64,000 nt of DNA from Kibdelosporangium banguiense (GTDB lineage: Bacteria; Actinomycetota; Actinomycetes; Mycobacteriales; Pseudonocardiaceae), in the NCBI RefSeq assembly GCF_017876405.1, contig NZ_JAGINW010000001.1, positions 11,855,203-11,919,202 on the forward strand, in the 5' to 3' direction. The notes under the pieces were generated by a model. The model ran no database searches. It worked only from the letters and a program-made list of their open reading frames with translations, and was not told where the DNA came from. Position numbers and translations under genes: made by a program. Shown piece by piece: positions 23,556 through 32,107 of this stretch. The number at the start of each line of letters is the position of its first letter. The first letter of the stretch is position 1.

Positions 23556-24413
23556 CTATGCGATGAGCTTGTCGGCCACCCATCGTGCGACGTCGGCTGG
23601 GTAGGGCGCTGACAGCCCCAGGACTATGTGCTGGAAGCCTGCGTCGGTCGCTTCGCCGATCGCGTCCTGGGTGACGCCAGGCTCGTCGTAGGAAACGGAC
23701 AGGTGGATCGAGCGGGTGATCGACGCGGGATCACGGCCGATCTCAGCGCAGTAGCGGTCCAGCAGTGCGCTGCGGCAGATCACGTCTTCGATGTCCCCGC
23801 CCGGGATGTTCCAGATGTCAGCGTGTTCGGCGACCACGCGCAGTGTCGCGGACGAGCGTCCGCCGATGAGGATCGGCGGGTGTGGGCGCTGCACGGGTTT
23901 GGGGTTGCCGAATGCTCCGGTGAGCTTGTGGTAGGTGCCGTCGAAGTCGAACGGTTCGCCTTCGGTCCACAATCGACGGATCACTGTGCAGGCTTCGGCG
24001 AGGCTTCCGACGGCGTACGCGGCGTCGTGGAAAGGCAAGCCGTGTGCTTCGTATTCGCGCTGGGCCTGCGGCCAGCTGGGGCGTGAGCCGGCGCCGATGC
24101 CGAAGTCGAGCCGTCCATTGGAGACTATGTCGACGGTTGTGGCGATCTTGGCCAGCATGGCGGGCGGCCGGAACCTGTTGCTGGTCACCATTACGCCGAG
24201 ACGCAGTCGTTGGGTCTGCGCGGCAAGAGCCGAGAGCAGTGTCCAGCCTTCGTACGCCGATCCGGCCGGATCGCCGAAGATCGGCATGAGGTGATCGAAC
24301 AACCACGCGTGCTCGATCTGCGGGATCGTGTCCGCCTCCCGCCAGACCCGCAGGACTTCCTGGTAGTCGACCTGTGAGGGGGCGGTCATGATCCCGAAAC
24401 TGGGCCTGGGCAT
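23556..24413 (-). CDS. LLM-class (luciferase-like, probably F420-dependent) oxidoreductase
   Basis: A 285-residue bacterial-luciferase-like oxidoreductase. It has FGIMTAPSQVDYQEVLRVWREAD, HAWLFDHLMPI, LRLGVMVTSNRFRPPAMLAKIATTVD, LDFGIGAGS, and HPPILIGGRSSATLRVVAEHADIWN. These match the F420-dependent TIGR-type LLM enzymes common in actinobacteria, which reduce or oxidise diverse small molecules with coenzyme F420 or FMN. ATG 24413 (behind AAAGGA) gives the usual length. The next gene upstream is the broken aldo-keto reductase, 11 bp away, so both once formed an operon under the divergent TetR. Confidence 0.88.
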   Translation of the reverse strand: MPRPSFGIMTAPSQVDYQEVLRVWREADTIPQIEHAWLFDHLMPIFGDPAGSAYEGWTLLSALAAQTQRLRLGVMVTSNRFRPPAMLAKIATTVDIVSNGRLDFGIGAGSRPSWPQAQREYEAHGLPFHDAAYAVGSLAEACTVIRRLWTEGEPFDFDGTYHKLTGAFGNPKPVQRPHPPILIGGRSSATLRVVAEHADIWNIPGGDIEDVICRSALLDRYCAEIGRDPASITRSIHLSVSYDEPGVTQDAIGEATDAGFQHIVLGLSAPYPADVARWVADKLIA

Positions 24414-24424
24414 GAAAAATCCTT

Positions 24425-24871
24425 TCAGCGGCGCCGCAGTGACTTCTCCAGCAGCGCGGGCGGAGTGTCGAACTTCTCGCCCGGAGCCAGATCGACGCCG
24501 GGAGCGACGATCGAGTCGATCGCGTCGAGTACGTCGACGCCGAGACGCCGCAGGCTGTTGTCCAATTCGGTCACCAGCCATCGGCGCGAGCTGCCCCGGT
24601 GGTCGCGCTCGTCACCCATGGGGTTGTTCGCCTTGGTGACCAGCACGATGTCGTCGCGCCGGCCGGCGATGGCCTTGCCGACCATCTCTTCCGACTCGCC
24701 CGCGCTGTATATGTCCGCGGTGTCGATGACGTTGATCCCGCTCTGCAGGGCGGCGTCGACGATGGCAGTGGCCTCGTCCTGCGTGGTACGCCCGATCTTG
24801 CCGAAGTTCATCGCGCCGAGCGCGAGGGCGCTGACCTGTACACCGGTGTGGCCCAGAGTTCGGTACTGCAT
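24425..24871 (-). pseudogene. Aldo/keto reductase with large in-frame internal deletion
   Basis: The 148-codon frame begins as a normal aldo-keto reductase (MQYRTLGHTGVQVSALALG, VIDTADIYSAGESEEMVG, DIVLVTKANNPMG, LDNSLRRLGVDVLD). It then jumps to the family's C-terminal end (AIDSIVAPGVDLAPGEKFDTPPAL). About 170-180 residues are missing, including the catalytic His (xxHRxD) and the C-terminal NADP site; Asp, Tyr and Lys remain. The junction falls at VLD/AID, a sequence present in both halves of the intact family, again suggesting deletion between short repeats. The frame stays open, so a short stable product is possible, but catalysis is not expected. Confidence 0.8.
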
Positions 24872-24924
24872 TGAATCCTCCGTCGTGGGATTGATCGCAG
24901 GTCCGCCGCTCTGTCATCATGAGC

Positions 24925-24969
24925 AAACGGAACGTTGCTCCGCTAACGATACGGAGCAGTGTTCCGTTT
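24925..24969. promoter_or_regulatory. 18-bp inverted repeat, TetR operator candidate
   Basis: AAACGGAACGTTGCTCCG (24925-24942) and CGGAGCAGTGTTCCGTTT (24952-24969) pair at 16 of 18 positions across a 9-bp spacer. They lie between the start of the broken aldo-keto reductase and the start of the TetR gene. The architecture parallels the 15.7-kb TetR/reductase locus but with different arm sequence. Confidence 0.75.
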
Positions 24970-24996
24970 GGCAAGTTCGTGAGCGGAGGGATGCGC

Positions 24997-25569
24997 GTGG
25001 TGGACAACGGCGACGAGGGACGGCCCAAGCGGGCCGATGCCCGGCGTAACGAGAAGACCCTGCTCGACGCGGCCGCCGCGGTCTTCGTCACGTCAGGCGT
25101 GGACGCGCCGGTGCGTGACATCGCGGCCAAGGCCGGCGTCGGGATGGGCACGATCTACCGCCACTTCCCCACCCGGGCGGATCTCATCATCGCCGTCTAC
25201 CGCCACCAGGTCGAGGCGTGTGCCGAGGCCGGGCCTGCCCTGCTGGCGGCCAGTGCGAGTCCACATGCCGCTCTGGCGCAGTGGATCGACCTCTTCGTCG
25301 ATTTCCTGGTCACCAAGCACGGACTCGCCGGCGTGCTGCAGCAGGACAACGCCGGCTTCGACACACTGCACGCCTACTTTCTCGACCGGCTTGTGCCCGT
25401 GTGCACCCAACTGCTCGACGCCGCGGCCGCCGCCGGTGAGATTCGATCCGATCTGCAGGCCTACGAACTCATGCGCGGCGTCGGCAATCTGTGCATCGGG
25501 GCGGAAACCGACTCGCGCTACGACGCGCGTCGACTGGTCGAACTCCTCATCGCTGGACTGCGCCGCTGA
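24997..25569 (+). CDS. TetR-family regulator
   Basis: A TetR protein of about 190 residues. The DNA-binding helices are RNEKTLLDAAAAVFVTSGVDAPVRDIAAKAGVGMGTIYRHFPTRADLIIAVYRHQ. The C-terminal half resembles the TetR_C_33-like ligand domain (LVTKHGLAGVLQQDN, YELMRGVGNLCIG). Starts at 24991 (ATG), 24997 (GTG) and 25000 (GTG) are all in frame; GGAGGG at 24985-24990 suits 24997 best. It is divergent from the deleted aldo-keto reductase and LLM oxidoreductase, so it now controls a partly broken operon. Its 3' end overlaps the convergent membrane-protein gene by 23 bp. Confidence 0.88.
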   Translation: MVDNGDEGRPKRADARRNEKTLLDAAAAVFVTSGVDAPVRDIAAKAGVGMGTIYRHFPTRADLIIAVYRHQVEACAEAGPALLAASASPHAALAQWIDLFVDFLVTKHGLAGVLQQDNAGFDTLHAYFLDRLVPVCTQLLDAAAAAGEIRSDLQAYELMRGVGNLCIGAETDSRYDARRLVELLIAGLRR

Positions 25570-27079
25570 GCCTGCGGAGCGCGAGTCCGAACAGGACTGC
25601 CGTGCAGCCGCAGAGAACCGCGAACCCGGCCCATCCGGGCAGCGGGAGGTAGCCTGCCGATGGCGCGTAGTGGGCCACGACCTGTGGATACTCCTGGATG
25701 GTCTGCTTGACGGCGAACGCCGCGGCCGGAGTGAGGCGCAGCAGCCAATCGGCCACGGCGTCGGGCAGGAGCGGCAGCGTTGCCAGGAGGTACGGCACGA
25801 CCAACGTCGAGATCGCCACGACGATCCCCACCCAGGTGCGCCGCACCAGCACGCCAATGGCAAGCGCAAAGACAGCAGCCACAGCAAGAAGGGCCGCGAC
25901 ACCCACCACGACTCGCACATGCGTGAACACCGACACCAGGACAACGGTGAGATTGTTGGCGCTCATGATCATCGGACCGAGAACCGTCACGACCGCGGCC
26001 GCGACGAGCCCGGAGGCAAAGGTGACCGCGCCGATCACGATGGCTTTCGCCGCCAGTCTCCGGCCGGTCAACCGCGACCGGTCGGCAGCCGCGAATCGCA
26101 CCGCCACCACAAGCACGATGATCAGGCCGACGACCAGGCCCATGAGACTTTCCTCCATGGGATGACCGCCGGCGGAATCCGCCGGGCCGATGTCTCCGGT
26201 GCCGGTGATGGTGTACGTACCGTTGGCCTGGACAAACCCCGGCGGCCGGTGGTATTTCTCCCAGTCGGTCTGGCCCATCTGCCCGACACTGCCGTGCTGC
26301 CAGTCACCGGCGGGCGCACCTTCGACCTTGAGGTTGTCGAAGACAGCCGAGGCCTGGGTGAACCGGGATTCGGAAATGCCCGCCCCGAGGGCGACGGTCT
26401 TGATCGTCAGGTCTCCCGGCGAAGCCGCGAACAGTCCAATCTGCACTGTCTGCGGAAGACCAGGAAGCTGCACCGTGCCGACCTCTGTCCATTGTGACCC
26501 GTCGGCTGATTCGTGGCCCGTGATGGTGTTGCCGGAACGTGTCAGGCGGAGCCAGCGCGGTGCTTGTTGCGACACTCCGCCAGGGCTTCCGGCAATGTCC
26601 TCTGTGTAGTCGTACTGCATTCGCACGCCGTGACTGGCGGTCACCATGAGCGCGGCGTACTGCGAGCCCTGTGTGGTTCCGTCCTTGATGATGACGCCTG
26701 CCTTCGCCCACGGCACGAGGCCGGAAACGATCTGGTCGTGGTTGGGCGGCGGGTAGGTGATGGTGCCGGTCATCGAGGTCATACGCACGGTGATGCTGCC
26801 GTTGTCGGCCAAGGGCTGGTGTGCGAAGTAGAACGTGTCGTTCACGGCCTGGCCCTGCGGCCCCACCGGGTCGGCGGGGCACGGGATCTCGACCGGACCG
26901 TTGCTGCACACCGAACGCGTGCTGATGAGTATCGCGAACAGCACTCCGACCAGGGCGGTGACGAGCATCGCGGCTGTCATCGCGATCAGCCGGCCCCGGC
27001 TGCGGAAGCCGGTCCACTCCTGACGCACCAGCGTTTCGTAGGTTTCTCGCATGCGCCGGATTTCTACGGTGCCGGCCAT
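25547..27079 (-). CDS. ABC-2-like membrane protein with large extracytoplasmic domain
   Basis: A 510-residue membrane protein. One N-terminal membrane segment (about 30-50, MTAAMLVTALVGVLFAILIST) is followed by a domain of about 270 residues outside the membrane. That domain has AGVIIKDGTTQGSQYAALMVT, RLTRSGNTITGHESADGSQWTEVG and IGLFAASPG, resembling DUF1349/concanavalin-like beta-sandwich modules. About five further segments follow (315-505). The overall plan resembles an ABC-2-type permease, and such proteins usually pair with an ATPase; none is adjacent. It is divergent from a two-component system with 60 bp between starts, so control by that system is likely. ATG 27079 is used; ATG 27052 is possible. 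Confidence 0.7.
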   Translation of the reverse strand: MAGTVEIRRMRETYETLVRQEWTGFRSRGRLIAMTAAMLVTALVGVLFAILISTRSVCSNGPVEIPCPADPVGPQGQAVNDTFYFAHQPLADNGSITVRMTSMTGTITYPPPNHDQIVSGLVPWAKAGVIIKDGTTQGSQYAALMVTASHGVRMQYDYTEDIAGSPGGVSQQAPRWLRLTRSGNTITGHESADGSQWTEVGTVQLPGLPQTVQIGLFAASPGDLTIKTVALGAGISESRFTQASAVFDNLKVEGAPAGDWQHGSVGQMGQTDWEKYHRPPGFVQANGTYTITGTGDIGPADSAGGHPMEESLMGLVVGLIIVLVVAVRFAAADRSRLTGRRLAAKAIVIGAVTFASGLVAAAVVTVLGPMIMSANNLTVVLVSVFTHVRVVVGVAALLAVAAVFALAIGVLVRRTWVGIVVAISTLVVPYLLATLPLLPDAVADWLLRLTPAAAFAVKQTIQEYPQVVAHYAPSAGYLPLPGWAGFAVLCGCTAVLFGLALRRLSGAVQR

Positions 27080-27139
27080 AACCCGGCCCGAACTGCCGCT
27101 GTCATGCCGTTGTTATGTCCGGCAGGGCATTCTGACTGC

Positions 27140-28150
27140 ATGCAGCGACGATCAGCACTGGCGGGCCGGACAGTGCGACTGCGTTTCACCGTCCTGTACG
27201 CCGTCATGTTCCTGCTGTCCGGCGTAGGTCTCCTGGCGTTGACCAACCTGCTCGCCAACAGCAGCTCAAGCCAGCCCGCGCCCGGCCAGGTCCCCTCTGG
27301 CCAGTTGCGCATCCAGCAGCTTGAGGCGCAACTGGCCGACAGCGAGGCGATCCAGTCCCGTCAACTGCTGGTGGGCTCCGTGATCGCCCTGGTCGTGATG
27401 GCGGTGGTCTCGGTCCTGCTGGGCAGGGCCATCGCCGGGCGAGTGCTGCGCCCGCTGGAGGCGTCCTTCACCGCCCAGCGCAGGTTCGTGGCCAACGCTT
27501 CCCACGAACTGCGCACACCGCTGACCACCATGCGGGCATCGCTGGACGTCGCCATGGCCAAACCGAATCCCCCGCCACAGACGGTCGCGCTCGCCGACCG
27601 GATCCGCACTGAACTCGACCAGGTCGACCAACTGCTGGAGGGTTTGCTCGTCCTTGCCCGCGCACAGCACGGTGTGCTCGCCGACAATGCCCGGGTCTCG
27701 TTGCGTGACATGGCGATCAAGGCCTTGGCCGCACGGGCCGACGACATCACCGGGAAAGGTCTGATGCTCGATACCCGCGGCCTGCGGGACACCGCGCCGG
27801 TCCACGGCAGTCCCACATTGCTGGCCCGCATGGTCGAGAACGTCATCGACAATGCGATCGTGCACAACCAGGACGGCGGCTGGATCCGGCTGGCGTCGGA
27901 CAACGAGCACGGCTCGGCGGTACTCGTGGTGGAGACCGGCGGCAACGTTCTCGACCAGGAGCACGTCGAGAAGCTCGCTCAGCCGTTCCAGCGGCTTGTC
28001 GCCGACCGCACCGGCTCGGAGCGTGGCTCCGGCCTCGGCCTTTCGATCGTCGCGGCCATCACCGAGACGCACGGCGGCCGCCTGCGGCTGCAGGCTCGGC
28101 CCGAGGGCGGCCTGCGCGTCGTCATCACGTTGCCGGGTGCCCAGTCGTGA
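27140..28150 (+). CDS. Sensor histidine kinase
   Basis: A 336-residue sensor kinase. Two membrane segments (about 17-40 and 75-97) enclose a short external loop of about 35 residues. There is no clear HAMP domain. The phospho-acceptor region is FVANASHELRTPLTTM, and the ATPase domain has ENVIDNAIVHN, then VETGGNVLDQ and RGSGLGLSIVAAI. The N-box Asn and glycine motifs are intact, though the usual DNGPG box is degenerate (ETGGNV). ATG 27140 was chosen; an open frame extends upstream across the divergent gene. The stop overlaps the response regulator start. The short sensor loop suits envelope or peptide stress sensing (inference). Confidence 0.92.
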   Translation: MQRRSALAGRTVRLRFTVLYAVMFLLSGVGLLALTNLLANSSSSQPAPGQVPSGQLRIQQLEAQLADSEAIQSRQLLVGSVIALVVMAVVSVLLGRAIAGRVLRPLEASFTAQRRFVANASHELRTPLTTMRASLDVAMAKPNPPPQTVALADRIRTELDQVDQLLEGLLVLARAQHGVLADNARVSLRDMAIKALAARADDITGKGLMLDTRGLRDTAPVHGSPTLLARMVENVIDNAIVHNQDGGWIRLASDNEHGSAVLVVETGGNVLDQEHVEKLAQPFQRLVADRTGSERGSGLGLSIVAAITETHGGRLRLQARPEGGLRVVITLPGAQS

Positions 28151-28827
28151 GGGTCCTGGTAGTCGAGGACGCGCGAGCACTCGCCGATGTCCTGGCCGAA
28201 GGCCTGCGTGATCAGGGCATGGCGGTCGACGTCGCCCACGACGGCCTCGCCGCGGCCACCAAACTCGACGTGAATTCCTACGACGTGGTCGTTCTCGACC
28301 GCGACCTGCCCGCGATCCACGGTGACATGCTCTGCCAGATGATCACCGAACGCGACGACCGCGCGATGGTCCTGATGCTCACCGCTGCGGGCTCCCCCGA
28401 CGACCGGGTCAGCGGCCTCACCCTGGGCGCCGACGACTACCTGGCCAAGCCGTTCCACTTCCCTGAGCTCATTCTGCGGATACGCGCCCTCGCACGCCGG
28501 CGCCCGGCCGCCCGTGCCCGGACCCTGCGCGCCGCGGGCATCGAACTCGATCCCGTGCGCCGCACAGCCACCCGCAACGGCCATCGGCTAGACCTCTCGG
28601 TCAAGGAATTCGCGCTCCTGGAAGCCCTGCTGACCGCCGGGCCGGCCTTCCTGAGCACCGAGGACCTGCTCGAACAGGTCTGGGACGAGAACACCGACCC
28701 GTTCACCAACACCGTGACGGTGACCGTCAGCAGGTTGCGCCGCAAACTCGGCAGCCCGCCGATCATCGTCACCATGCCCGGCGTGGGTTACCGCATCGCC
28801 GATCCGGGACCGGCGGGCCGGGACTGA
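28147..28827 (+). CDS. OmpR/PhoB-family response regulator
   Basis: A 226-residue regulator. The receiver domain is residues 1-115, with acidic pocket VVEDAR, phospho-acceptor Asp51 in VVVLDRDLP, and Lys in YLAKPFHF. The winged-helix domain is about 125-222 (LDLSVKEFALLEALL, TVTVTVSRLRRKLG, TMPGVGYRIAD). GTG 28147 overlaps the kinase stop (GTGA), so the pair is translated together. The likely target is the divergent ABC-2-like membrane protein upstream of the kinase, and possibly the secreted protein at 28.9-29.8 kb. Confidence 0.94.
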   Translation: MRVLVVEDARALADVLAEGLRDQGMAVDVAHDGLAAATKLDVNSYDVVVLDRDLPAIHGDMLCQMITERDDRAMVLMLTAAGSPDDRVSGLTLGADDYLAKPFHFPELILRIRALARRRPAARARTLRAAGIELDPVRRTATRNGHRLDLSVKEFALLEALLTAGPAFLSTEDLLEQVWDENTDPFTNTVTVTVSRLRRKLGSPPIIVTMPGVGYRIADPGPAGRD

Positions 28828-28874
28828 CGATGTGCGCGCCCGGCCCGCCTGCTCCACCCCTCGGGTTGTGCCGC

Positions 28875-29819
28875 CTACGGCAGGACCGTGATCTGCCGTG
28901 GCCAGGAGAGCTGCCCTTCCTGTGCCCTGACCTTGATCGTGGCCTCGCCAGGTGTCATGTCACCGGGCAGTGTCAGGTTGATCTGCCGGTCGCCGTTGTA
29001 CCAGTTCTCCGAACCGGCGGTCCTGGTCCACGTCCGGCCGCCCTGAGTGATCTCGACGGTGTCGGTGGTGCCACGTTCGTGGAAATACTCGCCGAAGATG
29101 GCGATGATCCCGCCGTTGTGGATGTCGTCCTGCCGGTAGTTCAACGCGTTGACGACGCCACCGCGATTGATCACCGGGTATTCCCGTTGGTTGCCGAAAC
29201 CGTGCACGATCGTGGGAACACGCTGGAAGATCGGAGCGGTCGGGCCACCCTGAAGATCACACGCCAGGTGTCCGTCCCGGTTTCTCGCGTAGAACACCCG
29301 CATGATCACATCGGCGTCGACCACGTACACGCCGTTCGCGGTGGAGACACGGCCTCGTCCCGGCCATGGGTATTCCGCCGTAATGGTGCTGGATGTGGTG
29401 GTGCTGCTGGTTGTCGTCTTTCCGGTCTTACGGCCCAGCGCCCCGATGATCCCGTCGAAGTACGACGCGAGCAGCGGTCCGAAAAAACCGAAGGGGCCGG
29501 GCTCCGTCTTCTGGACCGCGACAGTGTCCGACCGGGTGGCAGCCACGCGGAACGTCGACGCGGACTCCGACGGGTTGTGGCCGCTGTCGAACGACTCCGT
29601 CGGCACGAAGACCTCGGCACGGATGTTCACGATCTCGAATGTGCGGATCCAGTCGCGCTCGGACATGTGGAAGTCCGCCAGCCCTTTGTTCGCCGCGGAC
29701 GGCGTGCAGTGGTTCCCGTCGGCCACAGCCGGAACCGCCGCGAGAACCGGTGCCGCGATCAGAGCCGCGACCAGCACGATCCCGCGTAATCCGGCCCGGC
29801 CGGACATCGCTCTAGACAT
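28875..29819 (-). CDS. Secreted protein with C-terminal TIG/IPT-like domain
   Basis: A 314-residue exported protein. A signal peptide (about residues 1-33, RGIVLVAALIAAPVLAAVPAVA then DGN) is followed by a region starting NHCTPSAANKGLADFHMSERD, a Thr/Ser-rich linker (KTTTSSTTTSSTITAEYPWP) and a C-terminal Ig-like module. That module (GIIAIFGEYFHERGTTDTVEITQGG, then DMTPGEATIKVRAQEGQLSW) looks like a TIG/IPT fold as used in bacterial surface and adhesion proteins. ATG 29819 sits behind GAGGAG; the frame runs further upstream without coding character. No enzyme motif was seen. The binding target is unknown. Confidence 0.75.
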   Translation of the reverse strand: MSRAMSGRAGLRGIVLVAALIAAPVLAAVPAVADGNHCTPSAANKGLADFHMSERDWIRTFEIVNIRAEVFVPTESFDSGHNPSESASTFRVAATRSDTVAVQKTEPGPFGFFGPLLASYFDGIIGALGRKTGKTTTSSTTTSSTITAEYPWPGRGRVSTANGVYVVDADVIMRVFYARNRDGHLACDLQGGPTAPIFQRVPTIVHGFGNQREYPVINRGGVVNALNYRQDDIHNGGIIAIFGEYFHERGTTDTVEITQGGRTWTRTAGSENWYNGDRQINLTLPGDMTPGEATIKVRAQEGQLSWPRQITVLP

Positions 29820-30049
29820 ATGCCGCTCCTCTTCGGATAGCTTGCTGATCATCGATTCGGACCGTAGGCAGAGGTGCTGAGGCAGCACTGAGCCGGCACT
29901 GAGTGGCCGCCCAGCCGCGGGAAACTTGATTCGGAAACACCCGGAATTCCGTTATCGAGTCACCGGAATCGATTGGCTGGGATTCGGCTGGGCAACCGAG
30001 TTGCCCGGCGACAACTGCTGCACCAGGCAACAATCGACCGCGTGATCAA
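29820..30049. other. Intergenic region
   Basis: Holds the promoter of the secreted protein gene. The stretch is AT-richer than its neighbours, and no gene or repeat was recognised. A very short frame from 30060 opens MGRRERQLDP, which resembles the start of some actinobacterial helix-turn-helix proteins, but it terminates after about 35 codons. Confidence 0.4.
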
Positions 30050-30238
30050 ATGGGGGGATCATGGGGCGACGCGAACGCCAACTGGATCCGACGTCGTCAG
30101 CAACGGCAACGACGGCACAACAAGGATCTGGCGCGCCTCTGGCTCCGGCGATCCGGTTGTGGTGAAGGGATTCGGGGCGCCGGCCGAGACAACATCACCC
30201 TCGAGGAACGCCGGGCATATCTCAACGAGACACGCTGA
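30050..30238 (+). CDS. Possible small Arg-rich protein, unverified
   Basis: A 62-codon frame from ATG 30050 (ANANWIRRRQQRQRRHNKDL, ending DNITLEERRAYLNETR). The C-terminal part reads like a real helical protein, and the frame ends 1 bp before the stop of the convergent AraC gene. There is no clear ribosome binding site, and third-position GC is lower than in neighbouring genes. It could be a genuine small basic protein, a relic, or chance. Confidence 0.3.
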   Translation: MGGSWGDANANWIRRRQQRQRRHNKDLARLWLRRSGCGEGIRGAGRDNITLEERRAYLNETR

Positions 30239-31009
30239 TCAGGCAGTTTCGGCGACGAGGTGGTTGAGCCGACGGATTCCGGGGTGATCCAGGACTGAGG
30301 TGGTGGCGAACACACGGTACGCGCTGGGCGGGATGCCGTGCAGCAGCGTGAATCGGCGTGAGAAGTGGCTGACATCGGCGAAGCCGCACTGCCTTGCGAT
30401 CCCGTCGATCGTCAAATCCGTACGCGCCAGCAGATTCTCGGCTCGTGCACACCGGAGTTGCTCCAAGGCAGCCGCCGCGCTCATGTCGAAGGTGTCGCGG
30501 AACAAGCGGTTGAGATAGCCGCGGGAGACGTGCGCGGCGTCGGCGAGCTGGGTCACGCTGACCCGCCGCAGCGGCATCTGAGCCCAGTACCGGCGGAGGT
30601 AGCCGATGGCGGCGCGCAGAGCCGGCCCGAGCAAAGGCCCGGGCTCGTCCGGCGGCCCGAGGCTGACCACTTTGAGCATGAAGTCGACCGTGTCCTCGAC
30701 CGCCCGGTCTTCCGCGATCAGGTACGCGCACAGGCCTTTCAACGGATCACGCATGGGCCGCGTCTGCACATCGCGGGCAAGGCCGTCCCGTCTGAAGTGG
30801 ATGTACCCGTGCCGGGACGGCCTTCTGGGATCCCACACAAAGGAGTGCTCGACGCCGGGTGGCACGAGCAGCAACACGTCGGGCGTGAGCGTGATGTCGC
30901 TGCGCGCGGTGTGGAAAACCGCCCGCCCGCGCAGCATCCAGACGAACTCGAAGTCGTCGATCACCCGCGGCCGCAGCCAGGCACCGGCCGGGTAGTCGGC
31001 AACCGGCAT
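30239..31009 (-). CDS. AraC-family transcriptional regulator
   Basis: A 256-residue AraC regulator. The N-terminal cupin-like sensor domain is about 1-130 (FEFVWMLRGRAVFHTARSDITLTPDVLLLVPPGVEHSF). The C-terminal double helix-turn-helix is about 155-240 (VTQLADAAHVSRGYLNRLFRD and IDGIARQCGFADVSHFSRRF then HGIPPSAYR). This domain order suits sugar or plant-material sensing. It lies 87 bp downstream of the GH11 xylanase start region on the same strand order (araC after xylanase), so a role in xylan use is possible but not shown. ATG 31009. Confidence 0.9.
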   Translation of the reverse strand: MPVADYPAGAWLRPRVIDDFEFVWMLRGRAVFHTARSDITLTPDVLLLVPPGVEHSFVWDPRRPSRHGYIHFRRDGLARDVQTRPMRDPLKGLCAYLIAEDRAVEDTVDFMLKVVSLGPPDEPGPLLGPALRAAIGYLRRYWAQMPLRRVSVTQLADAAHVSRGYLNRLFRDTFDMSAAAALEQLRCARAENLLARTDLTIDGIARQCGFADVSHFSRRFTLLHGIPPSAYRVFATTSVLDHPGIRRLNHLVAETA

Positions 31010-31096
31010 CTTGCCTCCAGCATCCCTACGCCTACAGGGGAACAGCCGATCTGATGCCGGAACGACGGGGTGGCTGTGTACCTGTGCCGCCGGCGG

Positions 31097-31786
31097 TCAG
31101 CCGCTCACAGTGAGATTCGAGTTCCCGCTACTGCGATATCCCTCGGTCGCGAGCATCATGTAGTAGCGGAAGGCACCCAGGTTCATTCCCACCCGGGCCC
31201 AGGCGTCGAAGTGGTTGCCGGTGTTGATCGTTCCACCCGTTTTCTTCGCCTGCCGGACACTCCAGTACTGCGGGAAGGTCTTGTTGCCTTCGACGGACGG
31301 CGCGTTGTACCGCATCGTGTGGTAGATGTCGTACGTGCCGCCGTCGCTGCTGACCGAGCCCTTGTATGTCCCGGTGGGGCGGTAGGAGCCCCAGTTGTCC
31401 ACGATGTAGTACTCCACCAGCGGGTTGGCCGTCCACCCGTAGAGACACAGATATCCGTTGCCGGACGGGTTGAAGCTGCCCGAGTAGTTGACGTTGCGGC
31501 GTCCGCCGTTGCTCCAGCCCTTACCGCAGACGAAGTTCCCGCAGTTGGTCCACGAAGTGCTGTAGCTTCCACCGGACTTCAGGGTCATCGAGACCGATCC
31601 GCCACCGTCGGTCCAGAACGAGTAGTAGAAGCCGTTGTTCGTGCCTGTCTGGTTCCTGGTTATGGTCGTGTCGGCGTAGGCGGTGCCGGGCAGCACCAGT
31701 GCGGACGTGACCAGCGCCAGGGAACCGGCCGTGCTGAGGAAACCCCGGCGGCTGAGCGGATGTGCAGGGACGTTGTCCATGTGCAT
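31097..31786 (-). CDS. Secreted endo-1,4-beta-xylanase, GH11
   Basis: A 229-residue xylanase with a twin-arginine signal (LSRRGFLSTAGSLALVTSAL then GTAYA). The mature domain of about 190 residues is a complete GH11 beta-jelly-roll: WTDGGGSVSM, GWTANPLVEYYIVDNWGSYRP with the nucleophile Glu at about 125, and MLATEGYRSSGNSNLTVSG with the acid/base Glu at about 215. There is no carbohydrate-binding module or linker, so it is a single-domain enzyme. It cuts internal xylan bonds outside the cell. ATG 31786 follows GAGGAGGA; a longer frame upstream is non-coding. Two short palindromes lie upstream. Tat export suggests folding before export. Confidence 0.95.
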   Translation of the reverse strand: MHMDNVPAHPLSRRGFLSTAGSLALVTSALVLPGTAYADTTITRNQTGTNNGFYYSFWTDGGGSVSMTLKSGGSYSTSWTNCGNFVCGKGWSNGGRRNVNYSGSFNPSGNGYLCLYGWTANPLVEYYIVDNWGSYRPTGTYKGSVSSDGGTYDIYHTMRYNAPSVEGNKTFPQYWSVRQAKKTGGTINTGNHFDAWARVGMNLGAFRYYMMLATEGYRSSGNSNLTVSG

Positions 31787-32107
31787 GCTTCCTCCTCGTT
31801 GAGGCTGGCATGGCTGCCCAGGCAGCGCGATACGACCCGGCAAGGGCTGTCGGCGGCCAGAAACGACGGCCGCCGCGTATCGGCGTCGTAGCACGCGGCG
31901 GGCGACCCGGATCGGCAGTGGGTTCAGGTCTGCCGATGAAGACAGTATCGGCACGACTCCGCAGAGTGGTCAACGACTTTCGAGGATGTTTCGGAAACTC
32001 ATCGACGCGGAGAAGTATTAGCCCTGGCCACTTGCCCGGCTCATCGAGTCCAGATCGAGGGACAACGTGATCAGTACCGGGCCGCTGCTATCGAAAGTTT
32101 CGAACAC
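31787..32107. promoter_or_regulatory. Upstream region of the xylanase gene with two GAAA/TTTC palindromes
   Basis: About 320 bp. GTTTC-G-GAAAC (31988-31998) and TCGAAA-G-TTTCGA (32091-32103) are short palindromes sharing a GAAA/TTTC core. From memory, inverted repeats with this core have been described in Streptomyces xylanase promoters; I could not verify the match. They lie 200-310 bp upstream of the start, rather far for a simple operator. Confidence 0.4.
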
